Of a stretch of DNA of 64,000 nucleotides, positions 43,282 to 52,948 are shown in pieces. The position numbers and the translations under genes are program-made. How positions within the stretch are numbered: the stretch's first letter is position 1; every line of letters starts with the position of its first letter. The notes beneath the pieces were generated by a model. The model had not been told where the DNA came from, made no database searches, and was given only the letters and a program-made list of their open reading frames with translations. The stretch lies in contig JAUXRY010000041.1 in the NCBI GenBank assembly GCA_030679915.1, positions 1 to 64,000 of the forward strand. Direction: 5' to 3'. The DNA comes from Thiobacillus sp. GTDB taxonomy: Bacteria; Pseudomonadota; Gammaproteobacteria; Burkholderiales; Thiobacillaceae.

Positions 43282-43503
43282 TCAGCGGCCCAGGAAGCCG
43301 TCGATGCGTGCGATGGCCTCAGCCAGGCGCGGCAGCGGCTGGGTATAGGCGATCCGCAGAAAGTGTTGCGGTTGATGCTGGCCAAAATCGAGGCGGGCGC
43401 GCAGCTCGTTTTTGGTTTCGAACTCAGCCAGCGTGGCGGGCGAGTAGGCTGCCCATGCCGCATGTTGTGCCGGGGTGGACGCAGCTGCCCAGCTGCCAGC
43501 CGT
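43282..43503 (-). pseudogene. C-terminal remnant of a PLP aminotransferase-like gene
   Basis: On the minus strand an open stretch with no start codon, bounded upstream by an in-frame stop (43506-43504), encodes about 73 residues. It includes AAYSPATLAEFETKNELRAR, LDFGQHQPQHFLRIAYTQPL and PRLAEAIARIDGFLGR before a stop. The ending (L.RIAYTQPL..L.EAI.RI..FL) resembles class I/II aminotransferase C-termini. The family is a tentative call. Its stop abuts the PEP-CTERM stop on the other strand, as if a rearrangement removed the rest. The next 200 bases to mtfA show nothing further. Confidence 0.55.
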
Positions 43504-43703
43504 TCATTAAAAATACATCGAAAGTTGTTGATAGCAAATACGTTGTTCCAGCGTGCTGTGCTGAGTACCGTCTTAGGTGAGCGTTAAAAAAATCTCGTCA
43601 ATAATGGATGCAATGCTTGTTCGTGGCACCCGTTGTATATGCATGGGAGTTCGCGGGCTGGAATAGCGGTTCATATGAGGTTGAACGGACTGGCTCATGG
43701 TCC

Positions 43704-44465
43704 TTAACCTTTACCCAGTGGGTTCTGGCGATAGAACAGCTGTAACTGTTGGTAAATCGCCGGGTATTCCTGATTGATTACCTGCGGTGTTTCGAAAAAT
43801 ACTTCGGTGAGCACCGCAAAAAATTCGGCGGGATCGGTTACGGCGTAGGGGTCGATCGCAGTATCTCTTCCTGCATCGACACGCGCAGACAGGTCGGCAT
43901 AGGCCGTACTGAAGTCGTGCGCCCAGGCGGCGGTATCCATGCCGCGATGCAAGGGGGGATACCCATTGGCGTCGCCGTTCAGCATATCGAGTTTATGGGC
44001 GAATTCATGCAGCACGACGTTGACGCCGTCAGCCTCTCCGCTCGCTTCCACACTGGCAATTGACAACACAAGCGGCCCGCCGTGCCATGCTTCGCCCGCA
44101 AGAATGTCGCGCGAACGGTGCACCACGCCGGCTTCATCCATTTCTTCGCGCTGATGCAGAAATGCGTCGGGGTAAAGAATGATCTCGCTCCAGCCGCGAT
44201 AGCTATTTTCGTCAAGATTCAACGTTAACAAGCAGGCCTGCAATGCGACCAAAAGTGGGGTGGCATCGTCGACGTCTGCGCCACCCGCAGCAGAGAAAGT
44301 CTTGTCATGGATGAACAGGCTGGCCGATTCACGCAGACGCGTTCGTTCGTATCTATCCAGGTGATGCAGGATCGGCAGCCTGGCGATTGCAGCGTCGAAC
44401 GCGCTGGCAGGGATAAGGTGCCGCTTGAGAATGCGAGCGCGCCACCAGCGGCCGAACCAGTTCAC
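43704..44465 (-). CDS. mtfA: M90-family zinc peptidase, MtfA-like
   Basis: A 253-aa cytosolic zinc peptidase-like protein. The metal motif HEFAHKLDML (HExxH) is followed by a downstream Glu in AEFFAVLTEVFFE. The N-terminus has a short basic/aromatic stretch (MNWFGRWWRARILKRHL). In E. coli MtfA binds the repressor Mlc and shows peptidase activity; whether Mlc is present here is unknown. GTG start; 16 bases after the rmuC stop. Confidence 0.88.
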   Translation of the reverse strand: MNWFGRWWRARILKRHLIPASAFDAAIARLPILHHLDRYERTRLRESASLFIHDKTFSAAGGADVDDATPLLVALQACLLTLNLDENSYRGWSEIILYPDAFLHQREEMDEAGVVHRSRDILAGEAWHGGPLVLSIASVEASGEADGVNVVLHEFAHKLDMLNGDANGYPPLHRGMDTAAWAHDFSTAYADLSARVDAGRDTAIDPYAVTDPAEFFAVLTEVFFETPQVINQEYPAIYQQLQLFYRQNPLGKG

Positions 44466-44481
44466 CTCGGCCAGCCCATGC

Positions 44482-45774
44482 TTACTCGTCAGCGTCGAGC
44501 AGACGCGCCGGGTCGGCGTCCGGGTGGTCGAGTTCGACCCGCTCGATCTGCTGGAAGCGCCGGTTGATCTTGTCGCTGGAAATGCGCACTTCGCTCACAT
44601 CCTTGTTGGCCTGCTCGATGTGGGTGGCGAGTTTCTTCATACGCTCGTCGAAGCGGGAAAAATCCTTTGCCAGCTTGCTGAGTTCGTCCTTGATGACATG
44701 CGCCATGCGCCGCGTTTCTGAATCGCGGATCACCGCCCGCGCAGTATTCAGTACCGCCATCAGCGTGGTGGGCGAGGTTAGCCAGACCCGCTTTTTCTGC
44801 GCGTGTTCGACCAGATCGGGATGGTAGGCATGGATTTCCGCAAACACCGCTTCGGCTGGCAGGAACATCACCGCGCCGTCCGAGGTTTCGCCGGAGACGA
44901 TGTATTTCGCGGCGATATCGTCGACGTGCTTTTTAACATCGGCTTTGAACTGCCGCCGTGCTGCGTCACGTTCAGCCTGCTGGAGACTGTCGTCAAACAT
45001 GCGGCGGTAGTTTTCCAGCGGAAACTTGGAGTCGACGCACACTGAACCGGTGGGCTCGGGCAGGATCAGCACACAGTCGACGCGTGCGCCACTTTTCAGC
45101 GTGTGCTGAAAGGCATAGGCGTCGGGCGGCAGGCTGTTCCGCACCAGCGCTTCCAGCTGAACCTCGCCAAATGCGCCGCGCGAACGCTTGTCGCCCAATA
45201 TCTCCTGCAGCGATACGACATTGGTGGCCAGGCTTTCGATTTTTTTCTGCGCTTCGTCGATCACTGCCAAGCGAGTCATCACCGAAGTGAAAGTCTCGTT
45301 GGTTTTCTTGAAGCCTTCGTCGAGCCGCTCGGCGACTTTCCCTGAAATTTCGTTGAGCCGGCCGTCGACCGTTTGTGACAGCTGCTGCACACGCTCGCCA
45401 AATTGCGTGGTCATGCCCTTGAGCGTCTCCTGCAGCGCGCTTTGCTCGGCGCGTCCCTGTTGGATCAGCTTTTCCAGCATCACGGTCTGGAACTGGCCAA
45501 ACTGACCGGTGACCGTTTCACGTGTTTCCGCCAGCCGCTCGGTCTGGGCAACCTGGAGAGCCGATAGCTGGGTTTGCATGCGATCCGATTGCTGTGACAG
45601 CCCGGTGTGAAGGTCGGTCAACACGGCACGATGGCGGGCTTCCATGTCCTGCGTCAGCAACGCGGGCAGCCCGCTTTGGTCGCGCCGCAACGCATGGATG
45701 CGCAACGCCAGGATAACTGTCACGAGGATAAGGAGGGCCAGACCAACGAGAAGGCCGATTTCGAGAGGATGCAT
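44482..45774 (-). CDS. rmuC: DNA recombination protein RmuC homologue
   Basis: A 430-aa protein. N-terminal membrane helix (EIGLLVGLALLILVTVILAL), long coiled coil (about residues 45-190, Gln/Glu/Arg rich), and a C-terminal PD-(D/E)XK-like nuclease region with RVDCVLILPEPTGSVCVDSKFPLENY and SPTTLMAVLNTARAV. RmuC limits recombination at inverted repeats in E. coli. ATG at 45774 (MHPLEIG) fits the family better than the upstream alternative at 45816, which would overlap the terminator hairpin. Confidence 0.9.
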   Translation of the reverse strand: MHPLEIGLLVGLALLILVTVILALRIHALRRDQSGLPALLTQDMEARHRAVLTDLHTGLSQQSDRMQTQLSALQVAQTERLAETRETVTGQFGQFQTVMLEKLIQQGRAEQSALQETLKGMTTQFGERVQQLSQTVDGRLNEISGKVAERLDEGFKKTNETFTSVMTRLAVIDEAQKKIESLATNVVSLQEILGDKRSRGAFGEVQLEALVRNSLPPDAYAFQHTLKSGARVDCVLILPEPTGSVCVDSKFPLENYRRMFDDSLQQAERDAARRQFKADVKKHVDDIAAKYIVSGETSDGAVMFLPAEAVFAEIHAYHPDLVEHAQKKRVWLTSPTTLMAVLNTARAVIRDSETRRMAHVIKDELSKLAKDFSRFDERMKKLATHIEQANKDVSEVRISSDKINRRFQQIERVELDHPDADPARLLDADE

Positions 45775-45802
45775 GGGGGTGATTTTACCTCTGTCACGCA
45801 TC

Positions 45803-45829
45803 AAAAAACCCGGCACAAGGCCGGGTTTT
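45803..45829 (-). terminator. Intrinsic terminator after typA
   Basis: AAAACCCGGC (45805-45814) pairs perfectly with GCCGGGTTTT (45820-45829) over a five-base loop. On the minus strand the stem runs into TTTTTT. It lies 38 bases past the typA stop. Confidence 0.92.
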
Positions 45830-45866
45830 CTCGTCAGACTGAACCGGCTTGAGGCCGGGGTTCAGC

Positions 45867-47699
45867 TTAAGCTGACGCACGACCTGCACGCTTGCGCTCG
45901 TGTTCCAGCAAGAAGCGCTTGCGGATGCGGATCGATTTCGGCGTGAGTTCAACCAGTTCGTCGTCGTCGATGAACTCCACTGCAGATTCCAGCGTCAATT
46001 TGATCGGCGTGGTCAGGCGCACGGCTTCGTCGGTGCCGGAGGAGCGCACGTTGGTGAGCTGTTTGCCCTTGATCGGATTGACCACAAGATCGTTGTCACG
46101 GCTGTGAATGCCAATGATCATGCCTTCGTACAGTTTGTCTCCTGGGGAGACAAACATGCGGCCGCGATCTTCCAGTTTCCACAGTGCATAGGCAACGGCT
46201 TCGCCGTTGTCCTGGCTGACCAGCACGCCGTTGTGACGGCCGGGCAAGTCGTCTTTCACCGGGCCGTAGTCATCGAACACGTGGCTCATCAGGCCCGTGC
46301 CGCGCGTCATGGTCATGAAGTCGGACTGGAAGCCGATCAGGCCACGTGCAGGAATGTGGTACTCCAGGCGGGTACGGCCCTGGCCGTCGGATTCCATGTT
46401 GGTGAGTTCGCCACGGCGGCGGCCGATCTCTTCCATGATCGTACCCTGGGTGTCGTCTTCGAGGTCGATGGTGAGGTTTTCATACGGCTCGCATTTTTCG
46501 CCGTTGATTTCCTTGTACACGACGCGCGGTTTGCCGACGGCCAGTTCGAAGCCTTCGCGACGCATGTTTTCCAGCAGGATGGTGAGGTGCAGTTCGCCAC
46601 GACCCGAGACGCGGAACACATCGGCGTCACCGGTCTCGTCGACGCGCAGGGCGACGTTGACCAGCAGTTCTTTCTTCAGTCGCTCGCGGATCTGGCGACT
46701 GGTGACGAACTTGCCTTCGGTGCCGGCCAGAGGGGAGGCATTGACCATGAAGTCCATGTTCAGCGTGGGTTCGTCCACCGGCATCACCGGCAGGCCCACC
46801 GGATTTTCGCGGTCGCAGACCGTGACGCCGATGCCGATGTCGTCCAGACCCGAAATGATGATGATGTCGCCGGCTTCGGCTTCTTCCACCGGTACGCGCT
46901 CCAGGCCCTTGAAGCCAAGCACCTGGTTGACACGCCCACTCGCGACTTGTTCTTCGTGATTCATCACCACCACCGACATGCCGGGCTTGATGCGACCGTT
47001 CAGTACGCGACCGACGCCGAGACGACCGGTGTAGGTTGAGTAGTCGAGTGCGGCGATTTGCAATTGCAGCGGCGCATCGGGCGAACCGGGCGGGGTGGGG
47101 ACGTGTGCGATCACGGTGTCGAACAGGGTCGTCATGTTGTCGGCCGAACCGCCTTCGGAGGGCGCGTCCTTCAGATCAAGACAGGCCCAGCCATTGAGGC
47201 CCGACGCGTAGATGATGGGAAAGTCGAGCTGTTCATCGGTGGCGTGGAGTTTTTCGAACAGGTCGAAGGTTTGATCGACGACCCAGTTCGGGCGCGCACC
47301 CGGACGGTCCACCTTGTTGATCACGACAATCGGCTTCAAGCCCAGTGCCAGCGCTTTTTTGGTCACGAAGCGGGTCTGCGGCATCGGGCCTTCGACCGCA
47401 TCAACCAGCAGTACCACACCATCGACCATGCCGAGCACGCGCTCGACTTCACCGCCGAAGTCGGCGTGGCCGGGGGTGTCGACGATGTTGATGTGGTATT
47501 CGCCATACATGATGGCGGTGTTTTTCGCCAAAATGGTGATCCCGCGTTCTCGCTCCAGATCGTTGGAGTCCATGACCCGCTCGTCAACTGCCTGGTTGTC
47601 GCGGAACGTGCCGGATTGTTTGAGCAGCTGGTCGACCAGCGTGGTTTTGCCGTGGTCGACGTGCGCGATGATGGCGATATTACGGAGCTTGCGGGACAT
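45867..47699 (-). CDS. typA: Ribosome-associated GTPase TypA/BipA
   Basis: Translational GTPase of the EF-G family, 610 aa, involved in 50S assembly and stress or cold growth. Motifs: G1 AHVDHGKTT, switch I RERGITI, G3 [15 protein letters not shown]4 [10 protein letters not shown], then EF-G-like domains II, III, V and the TypA-specific C-terminus ([17 protein letters not shown]). ATG at 47699. Nothing odd. Confidence 0.97.
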   Translation of the reverse strand: MSRKLRNIAIIAHVDHGKTTLVDQLLKQSGTFRDNQAVDERVMDSNDLERERGITILAKNTAIMYGEYHINIVDTPGHADFGGEVERVLGMVDGVVLLVDAVEGPMPQTRFVTKKALALGLKPIVVINKVDRPGARPNWVVDQTFDLFEKLHATDEQLDFPIIYASGLNGWACLDLKDAPSEGGSADNMTTLFDTVIAHVPTPPGSPDAPLQLQIAALDYSTYTGRLGVGRVLNGRIKPGMSVVVMNHEEQVASGRVNQVLGFKGLERVPVEEAEAGDIIIISGLDDIGIGVTVCDRENPVGLPVMPVDEPTLNMDFMVNASPLAGTEGKFVTSRQIRERLKKELLVNVALRVDETGDADVFRVSGRGELHLTILLENMRREGFELAVGKPRVVYKEINGEKCEPYENLTIDLEDDTQGTIMEEIGRRRGELTNMESDGQGRTRLEYHIPARGLIGFQSDFMTMTRGTGLMSHVFDDYGPVKDDLPGRHNGVLVSQDNGEAVAYALWKLEDRGRMFVSPGDKLYEGMIIGIHSRDNDLVVNPIKGKQLTNVRSSGTDEAVRLTTPIKLTLESAVEFIDDDELVELTPKSIRIRKRFLLEHERKRAGRASA

Positions 47700-47751
47700 G
47701 ATGGGATGCCGATTGCGGGAAACCCAGCATTATATCATGGTTGTATATCCC

Positions 47752-49008
47752 TTATTGGGTCAGCGGATGGATGGCAAGGCGCGAGTCGATGCGGGCGAGG
47801 ATTTTTTGATAGCGAGAGCTGCCAACCTGACCAAAGCGGCGCTCAAATTCGGCTTGTGGCATGAATTCCGGCAGATTTCGAAAGTCCGGCAACAAGTCTG
47901 CATCGCTGCGTGCTGTGGCTAGTTTCTGCTGGATACGTACGGCGGAATCTCCGGTAGCCAGCTCTCCAAGCCTGACGCCGGCATGATTGGCAGCCAGGTC
48001 AGTAAAGCTGAAGCCGGAGCCTTTGGTGGCATCTTCTTCTTCCTTGATCAGGCCAATCGCGTTGGCCATCCGGCTGCTGCCATTGACAGTGAGCGCGGCT
48101 GAAATCATGAAGTGTTCAGCAAAGTCACGCCGCGCATACAGTGACAGCAGCACGCGTGGTGCACGGCGGATTGATTTGCTGTCGCTTTCCAGCAGGCGGG
48201 TCAAGCTGATGCCTGACAGATAAGCGGCGACAGCAGTGAGCGCGGCACGGTTTTCTTCGGCGGCATTTTTGCCAAGTGCACTGGCATGGGCAAACAGCGG
48301 CGCAATCACCTGCACCAGCGGCACTGTGCTGCCTTGCGGGTAGCGTTTCACCAGCGCATCAAGTTGTCCCGCATACGCAATCATGCGTGCCTGGTCCTCT
48401 GGCGCGATCAGGAGGTCGGCGCTTTTGCGTTCGATCCGGGTCAGAAGTTCGGGTTGCCAGCGATAATCCAGCGTGGCCTGGTTTTCTCTGAAACTCACCT
48501 TGGAAAAGGCGTCAACCAGGGCCGCATAGGTTGGATCACGCCGTAGCCAGGTATGGATCAAGCGGGCTGTCCAGTCAGCGAGGAAGCCTGGCAGGGGCAA
48601 GTTGCCTAGTTGCAGGCTCTGAATTCGTATGCCACCTGGCACATCTGCGACTTCGGCAGTGATGTTAAGGAAGCGTCCAAAGGGATTCGTCGGCATCGTG
48701 AGCGTGGCGGTGAGCGTGGCCAGGCCGGGCGTAATCTCAGCGGCAATGCCGCTGACACGGCGTAGTTCGACCGCGTAATTCAGCAATCGATTGAGTTCGG
48801 TTTCGTCCAGCTGGATGCTGTACACCACATCCGGTGTCTTGCTGCGCGGGTCGTGTTTCTGAAATAGCGACTTGATCCACGCGAGGTCGGTGCGATGAAA
48901 TTCGGCGGGGGGTTCGATCGCCGGTTTGTTTTCCAGCATTAACCAGGGCAGCACGGTAAACGCACCCAGCACAGCAAGCAGCACACTCCAGCCTATGAGT
49001 CGTTTCAT
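47752..49008 (-). CDS. Conserved envelope protein of unknown function
   Basis: A 418-aa protein with an N-terminal membrane anchor ([22 protein letters not shown]) and a mostly periplasmic body. I do not recognise the family. Features include [42 protein letters not shown] (beta-rich, like lipid- or membrane-associated domains), and an all-helical second half ([19 protein letters not shown]). The [10 protein letters not shown] stretch recalls a His-centred motif but no catalytic set is clear. Four bases from the haemoglobin gene, so cotranscribed. Confidence 0.75.
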   Translation of the reverse strand: MKRLIGWSVLLAVLGAFTVLPWLMLENKPAIEPPAEFHRTDLAWIKSLFQKHDPRSKTPDVVYSIQLDETELNRLLNYAVELRRVSGIAAEITPGLATLTATLTMPTNPFGRFLNITAEVADVPGGIRIQSLQLGNLPLPGFLADWTARLIHTWLRRDPTYAALVDAFSKVSFRENQATLDYRWQPELLTRIERKSADLLIAPEDQARMIAYAGQLDALVKRYPQGSTVPLVQVIAPLFAHASALGKNAAEENRAALTAVAAYLSGISLTRLLESDSKSIRRAPRVLLSLYARRDFAEHFMISAALTVNGSSRMANAIGLIKEEEDATKGSGFSFTDLAANHAGVRLGELATGDSAVRIQQKLATARSDADLLPDFRNLPEFMPQAEFERRFGQVGSSRYQKILARIDSRLAIHPLTQ

Positions 49009-49012
49009 CTTG

Positions 49013-49393
49013 TTATTGTTGCTGATTACGCATGAAATCGGCGGTTTTGAAAACAGCGGCAGTCAGTTCTTGCTGCATAGTTGCGTCCACGCCGACGTCC
49101 TGCATCGCACGCACCATGCAGCCCATCCATTGATCGCGTTCGGATTCACCGATGGTAAAGGGCATGTGGCGACGACGCAGGAAAGGGTGGCCGAAACGGT
49201 CGGTGTATTCCGGTGGACCACCAGTCCAGCCGCTCAGAAACCAGGCGAGCTTGTTACGCGACTCGGTGAGGTCTTCAGGATGCAATTTTCGGATGCCGTA
49301 GTAGTCAGGGTCTTCGTCCATCAGGTCATAGAAACGGTCGACTATTTTGCGGAGGACTTCACCGCCACCCAGGCGTTCGTAATGGGTTTGCAT
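49013..49393 (-). CDS. Group II truncated haemoglobin
   Basis: A 126-aa 2-over-2 globin. Family marks: MQTHYERLGG start, KLAWFLSGWTGGPPEYTDRFG, the proximal His in HPFLRRRHMPFTIG, and RDQWMGCMVRAM (TrpG8). It probably handles O2 or NO; the reaction here is not determined. It sits between purT and a conserved envelope gene on the same strand, 18 bases after purT. Confidence 0.92.
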   Translation of the reverse strand: MQTHYERLGGGEVLRKIVDRFYDLMDEDPDYYGIRKLHPEDLTESRNKLAWFLSGWTGGPPEYTDRFGHPFLRRRHMPFTIGESERDQWMGCMVRAMQDVGVDATMQQELTAAVFKTADFMRNQQQ

Positions 49394-49411
49394 GATTTGA
49401 TTTTGTAATGC

Positions 49412-50608
49412 CTAAGTTTTTACGGGTTTGACGGTTGCAGCTGCAGCTTTGGCTCGCAGGCGTGCTTCGGCTATGGTATCAGCGGTGGCCAGTGCCACGC
49501 CCATGCGTCGTCGAACAAAAGCTTCCGGCTTGCCGAATAGCCGTAGATCGATCCCAGCCATGCGCATCGCATCATCAACCCCTTCGTAAGCAATGCCGCT
49601 TGCGTCCATGCCACCGTAGATCACTGCCGATGCGCCGGGTTCGCGCAGCGACACGTCGACCGGCAAGCCGAGAATCGCGCGCGCGTGCAGTTCGAATTCA
49701 TTCTGGCGCTGCGTGGCCATGGTGACCATGCCGGTGTCATGCGGTCGTGGGCTGACTTCGGAAAGCCATACGGTATCGCCCTTGACAAACAATTCCACGC
49801 CGAACAGACCACGTCCGCCAAGGTTGCCGGTGACTGCAGCAGCGATGTCCTGCGCGCGCTGCAGCGCAGCGGCAGACATCGGTTGGGGTTGCCACGACTC
49901 GACGTAATCGCCTTTTACCTGAACATGCCCGATGGGCGCGCAAAAGTGCGTTTCCACCCGGCCCGAGCTGTCGAGTGCTCGCACAGTCAGCAGCGTGATT
50001 TCGTAATCGAAATCGATCATGCCTTCGACAATGACACGCCCTTTGTCCACCCGGCCGCCACTGGCTGCACAGTCCCATGCAGCTTGCAACTGGTTCGCTT
50101 CGTCTACTCTTGACTGGCCCTTGCCGGACGACGACATCACCGGTTTGATGATGACCGGGAACCCCAGCTTGTCGGCTGCGGCCGTCATTTCGACCAGACT
50201 ATTGGCGAACACATACGGCGAGGTCGGCAGCCCAAGTGTCTCGGCGACCAGCCGGCGGATACCCTCGCGGTTCATGGTGAGGTGGGTGGCACGTGCGGTG
50301 GGGATGACGTGGGCCAGTCCGTCAGCTTCTATTTCCAGAAGGGTTTCAGTGGCGATGGCCTCAATTTCCGGCACCACCCAATGCGGTTTCTCCGCTTCGA
50401 TCAGTGCGCGCAGGGCTGCGCCGTCGCTCATGTCGATCACGTGTGCGCGATGCGCAACCTGATGACCTGGCGCGTTAGCGTAGCGGTCCACCGCGATGAC
50501 TTCCACGCCCAGGCGTTGCAGCGCAATGATGACTTCCTTGCCGAGTTCACCTGCGCCCAGCAGCATGACGCGGGTGGCGGAGGGCGAGAGCGGGGTACCG
50601 AGGCGCAT
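49412..50608 (-). CDS. purT: Formate-dependent phosphoribosylglycinamide formyltransferase
   Basis: ATP-grasp enzyme of purine synthesis that uses formate and ATP to make formyl-GAR. 398 aa from ATG at 50608 ([25 protein letters not shown]), the family N-terminus; the frame open to 50764 runs into the repeat copy upstream. ATP-grasp features: [44 protein letters not shown], and [32 protein letters not shown]. The promoter must lie within or next to the left inverted repeat. Confidence 0.96.
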   Translation of the reverse strand: MRLGTPLSPSATRVMLLGAGELGKEVIIALQRLGVEVIAVDRYANAPGHQVAHRAHVIDMSDGAALRALIEAEKPHWVVPEIEAIATETLLEIEADGLAHVIPTARATHLTMNREGIRRLVAETLGLPTSPYVFANSLVEMTAAADKLGFPVIIKPVMSSSGKGQSRVDEANQLQAAWDCAASGGRVDKGRVIVEGMIDFDYEITLLTVRALDSSGRVETHFCAPIGHVQVKGDYVESWQPQPMSAAALQRAQDIAAAVTGNLGGRGLFGVELFVKGDTVWLSEVSPRPHDTGMVTMATQRQNEFELHARAILGLPVDVSLREPGASAVIYGGMDASGIAYEGVDDAMRMAGIDLRLFGKPEAFVRRRMGVALATADTIAEARLRAKAAAATVKPVKT

Positions 50609-50678
50609 GAGGTGGGTGTCCTGAAAGGGGGGTAGGGGGATTTTAGCTTGGGTGGGGGTGTTTCGTTGGGCTGAGGGG

Positions 50679-50987
50679 CGTTGGCCGGGGGTAGCCCGGC
50701 GGCTAGTTACTTTCTTTTGGTTTCGCCAAAAGAAAGTAACCAAAGAAAAGGCGACCCCGCTCATCCCCGAAACCCCGAAAACTGAGCCTGCCGGGTGGGC
50801 GTCAAAGAACTCGCCCCGCTTTTGTAATGCTTAATTGATTTTTGTGAGCGGGGCTCAAACACCTTTGCCGCTGATCCACCCGACAGACTCAATTTTCGGC
50901 GGGGTTGAGAGGGGATGAAAGTCAAAACCAGAGCGCTGGTGACGGGACGGTTTGTACGCTGGTGTTACGACGGACTTCCGGCGCAAT
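50679..50987 (+). repeat. Dispersed repeat, left copy of an inverted pair
   Basis: About 309 bases matched closely, in opposite orientation, by 51929-52234. It begins CGTTGGCCGGGGGTAGCCCG, then a perfect 15-bp hairpin (50706-50720 with 50726-50740, loop TTTCG), an AT-rich centre, and ends at GCGCAAT. The hairpin region is of a kind found many times in betaproteobacterial genomes. Small open frames inside it are not supported as genes. It fills most of the 455-base gap between purT and the lipoprotein gene. Confidence 0.9.
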
Positions 50988-51063
50988 GCGCTTCGCTACT
51001 TTATGCCAGACATCGCACGATTTACGTGCCGAGATGGATTTGGCTATCTATCTGTCTCCTTTG

Positions 51064-51852
51064 TTATTTGGCAACAACGGAATCGACAAATTGGGTTACG
51101 GCGTGATGCACCTGTTGCCAATTAGATAACCATATGCCACCGTCAAATCCATATGTCACGGAGAACCCTCTTAACGCTTGGTAGGTTGTAGCGCAATGAG
51201 TCGGTTCGTCCACGTACCCTTTGCGGTCATATCTAGGTTCACAATGAAAAACCAAAGAACCGCCCTTTGGAGTTTTCATGCCTGTGGCGAGATAGAACAA
51301 ATGTGCATCGCCAGGATTTTTCCTGTCCGCAAAAATGAATTCCTTTAGACCGAGTCCTTGCATGTCCCGCTGACTACGTAAGATGGATTTTTGTTTGGCA
51401 ATCACATCCTCAGATGGTTTCTCCATGTAACCATATGAAATTTGAACACGAATGCCTGGCCCACTCCCTCTAGTACCAAATGGGTCGGGACCGGGCCGGA
51501 AAAAATGGTCGCCATCAAGATAGAAAGCCACCCTATCCGCCTGCCCCTTAACAATCGGCGTGGCCGCCTTTTCGTATTTCCCTTGTTCCATCCCTTCCTT
51601 GGTTGAGAGCGTCATCGCCGAGCCGTCAACTGATCTGTAAGTTTCTTGGGAGGTATACGGATTCAACCCCACCCCCGCCGGAAACCGGAACAACGTGCCC
51701 CCAATGCGCAGTTCGTTGACCTGCTCCGGAACGATGCCGTGCGCTGCAAAATAAGCTTCGGTGTTCTCCTGCAATTCTGGCTTCTTGCTGGTCTGTTTTC
51801 CGCAGCCTGCGGCCAGTGCGGCAATCAATGCTATCAGTAGTAATCGCCTCAT
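51064..51852 (-). CDS. Lipoprotein of unknown function between inverted repeats
   Basis: A 262-aa lipoprotein: MRRLLLIALIAALAAGCGK with lipobox LAAGC. The mature protein has FRFPAGVGLNPYTSQETY, FYLDGDHFFRPGPDPFGTRG and YGFDGGIWLSNWQQVHHAVTQ. No family recognised; size and fold pattern recall orphan accessory lipoproteins such as effector-immunity proteins, which is speculation. It is somewhat richer in A+T than the core genes around it and is bracketed by two ~300-bp inverted repeats, so it may have arrived as a passenger. Confidence 0.75.
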   Translation of the reverse strand: MRRLLLIALIAALAAGCGKQTSKKPELQENTEAYFAAHGIVPEQVNELRIGGTLFRFPAGVGLNPYTSQETYRSVDGSAMTLSTKEGMEQGKYEKAATPIVKGQADRVAFYLDGDHFFRPGPDPFGTRGSGPGIRVQISYGYMEKPSEDVIAKQKSILRSQRDMQGLGLKEFIFADRKNPGDAHLFYLATGMKTPKGGSLVFHCEPRYDRKGYVDEPTHCATTYQALRGFSVTYGFDGGIWLSNWQQVHHAVTQFVDSVVAK

Positions 51853-51928
51853 GCTGTTTCCTCATATTCCAAATCATTCATTGCTCGGCCCTTTACTAAT
51901 CTGCGTAAGACGCATTATCCGCAGGTGT

Positions 51929-52234
51929 ATTGCGCTGGGTGTGCGTCGCAGCAACAGCGTGCAAACCGTGCCGTCACCTCTGACCTGGTTTTGATTTTCA
52001 GCCCCTCTCGGCCCCGCCGGAAATTGAGTCTGTCGGGTGGATCAGCGGCAAAGGTGTTTGAGCTCTGCTCACAAAAAATCAAATTAAAAACAGCAAAAGC
52101 AGGGCGAGTTCTTTGCCGCCCACCCGGCAGGCTCGATTTTCGGGAATTCGGGGATGTCGGGGTCGCCTTCTTTTGGTTACTTTTCTTGGCGAGACAAGAA
52201 AAGTAACTAGCCGCCGGGCTACCCCCGGCCAACG
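51929..52234 (-). repeat. Dispersed repeat, right copy of an inverted pair
   Basis: Reverse complement of the left copy with scattered substitutions. Its hairpin (52176-52188 with 52195-52207) has arms GTTACTTTTCTTG/CAAGAAAAGTAAC, differing from the left copy on both sides so that pairing is kept. The outer end is at CCAACG (52234). It fills most of the 434-base gap between the lipoprotein gene and ampD, and no gene is supported in it. Confidence 0.9.
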
Positions 52235-52286
52235 GACAGTAGCCAAGTAAAAACCTCCCGGAAAACCCACAATCACTCCAAACGCT

Positions 52287-52841
52287 TCAAGCCTCCATCC
52301 CCCGCACCCGCTCCCATTCAAAACACACCCCGGGATCCGTCTTCCGCCCCGGCGCAATCTCGCTATGCCCTACCACCGCCCGTATCGGATAAGCCTGTTT
52401 AAGCGATTGCAGTAGCGGAATCAGGCTGGTGTACTGCGCCTCGGTGAAGGGCAGATCATCCGTGCCTTCCAGCTCGATCCCGATGGAAAAATCGTTACAT
52501 CGCTCACAACCGTGCCAACTTGAAACACCCGCGTGCCAGGCGCGCAGGCTACACGGCACGAACTGGATCAGGGAGCCGTCGCGGCGGATGAAAAAATGCG
52601 CGGATACCTTGATGTCACGTATCGACTGGTAATACGGGTTTGCGTCCCAGTCGAGCTGGTTGGTGAAAAGCTCAATCACCGCATCGCCATCGAATACGCC
52701 CGGCGGCAGCGAAATGTTGTGGACAACGATGAGTTCGATGGCCCTGCCTTCTGGTCGCATGTCGCAATTGGGCGAGGGCAGTTGGCGTGCAGTGGATAGC
52801 CAGCCAGCCATATCGAGTGTGAAGGGAGCGGGATGCGACAT
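52287..52841 (-). CDS. ampD: 1,6-anhydro-N-acetylmuramyl-L-alanine amidase
   Basis: Cytoplasmic zinc amidase of peptidoglycan recycling, 184 aa. Zinc ligands are visible in IELIVVHNISLPPG (His), LRAWHAGVSSW (region of the second site), and VVGHSEIAPGRKTDPG (His and the final Asp). NDFSIGIELEGTDDLPFTEAQY is the catalytic Glu region. It works in the same pathway as NagZ at 17.5 kb. It diverges from hpt. Confidence 0.95.
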   Translation of the reverse strand: MSHPAPFTLDMAGWLSTARQLPSPNCDMRPEGRAIELIVVHNISLPPGVFDGDAVIELFTNQLDWDANPYYQSIRDIKVSAHFFIRRDGSLIQFVPCSLRAWHAGVSSWHGCERCNDFSIGIELEGTDDLPFTEAQYTSLIPLLQSLKQAYPIRAVVGHSEIAPGRKTDPGVCFEWERVRGMEA

Positions 52842-52948
52842 GGCTCAAGCTTACTCGAGCCGGAGCACGTCTGGAAAGCCTCTTTGCTGTCACGGCCTGC
52901 CCGTGATTGCAGGTAAACTGCGGACTTTCCCAGATTCACAGGTGGGCC

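Noticed and set aside
50652-52357. Several short open frames with [10 protein letters not shown]- or KKSNQKKATP-like peptides
   Set aside because: They lie inside the two inverted repeat copies and are translations of the repeat hairpin. Such peptides recur in betaproteobacterial genomes as annotation artefacts.
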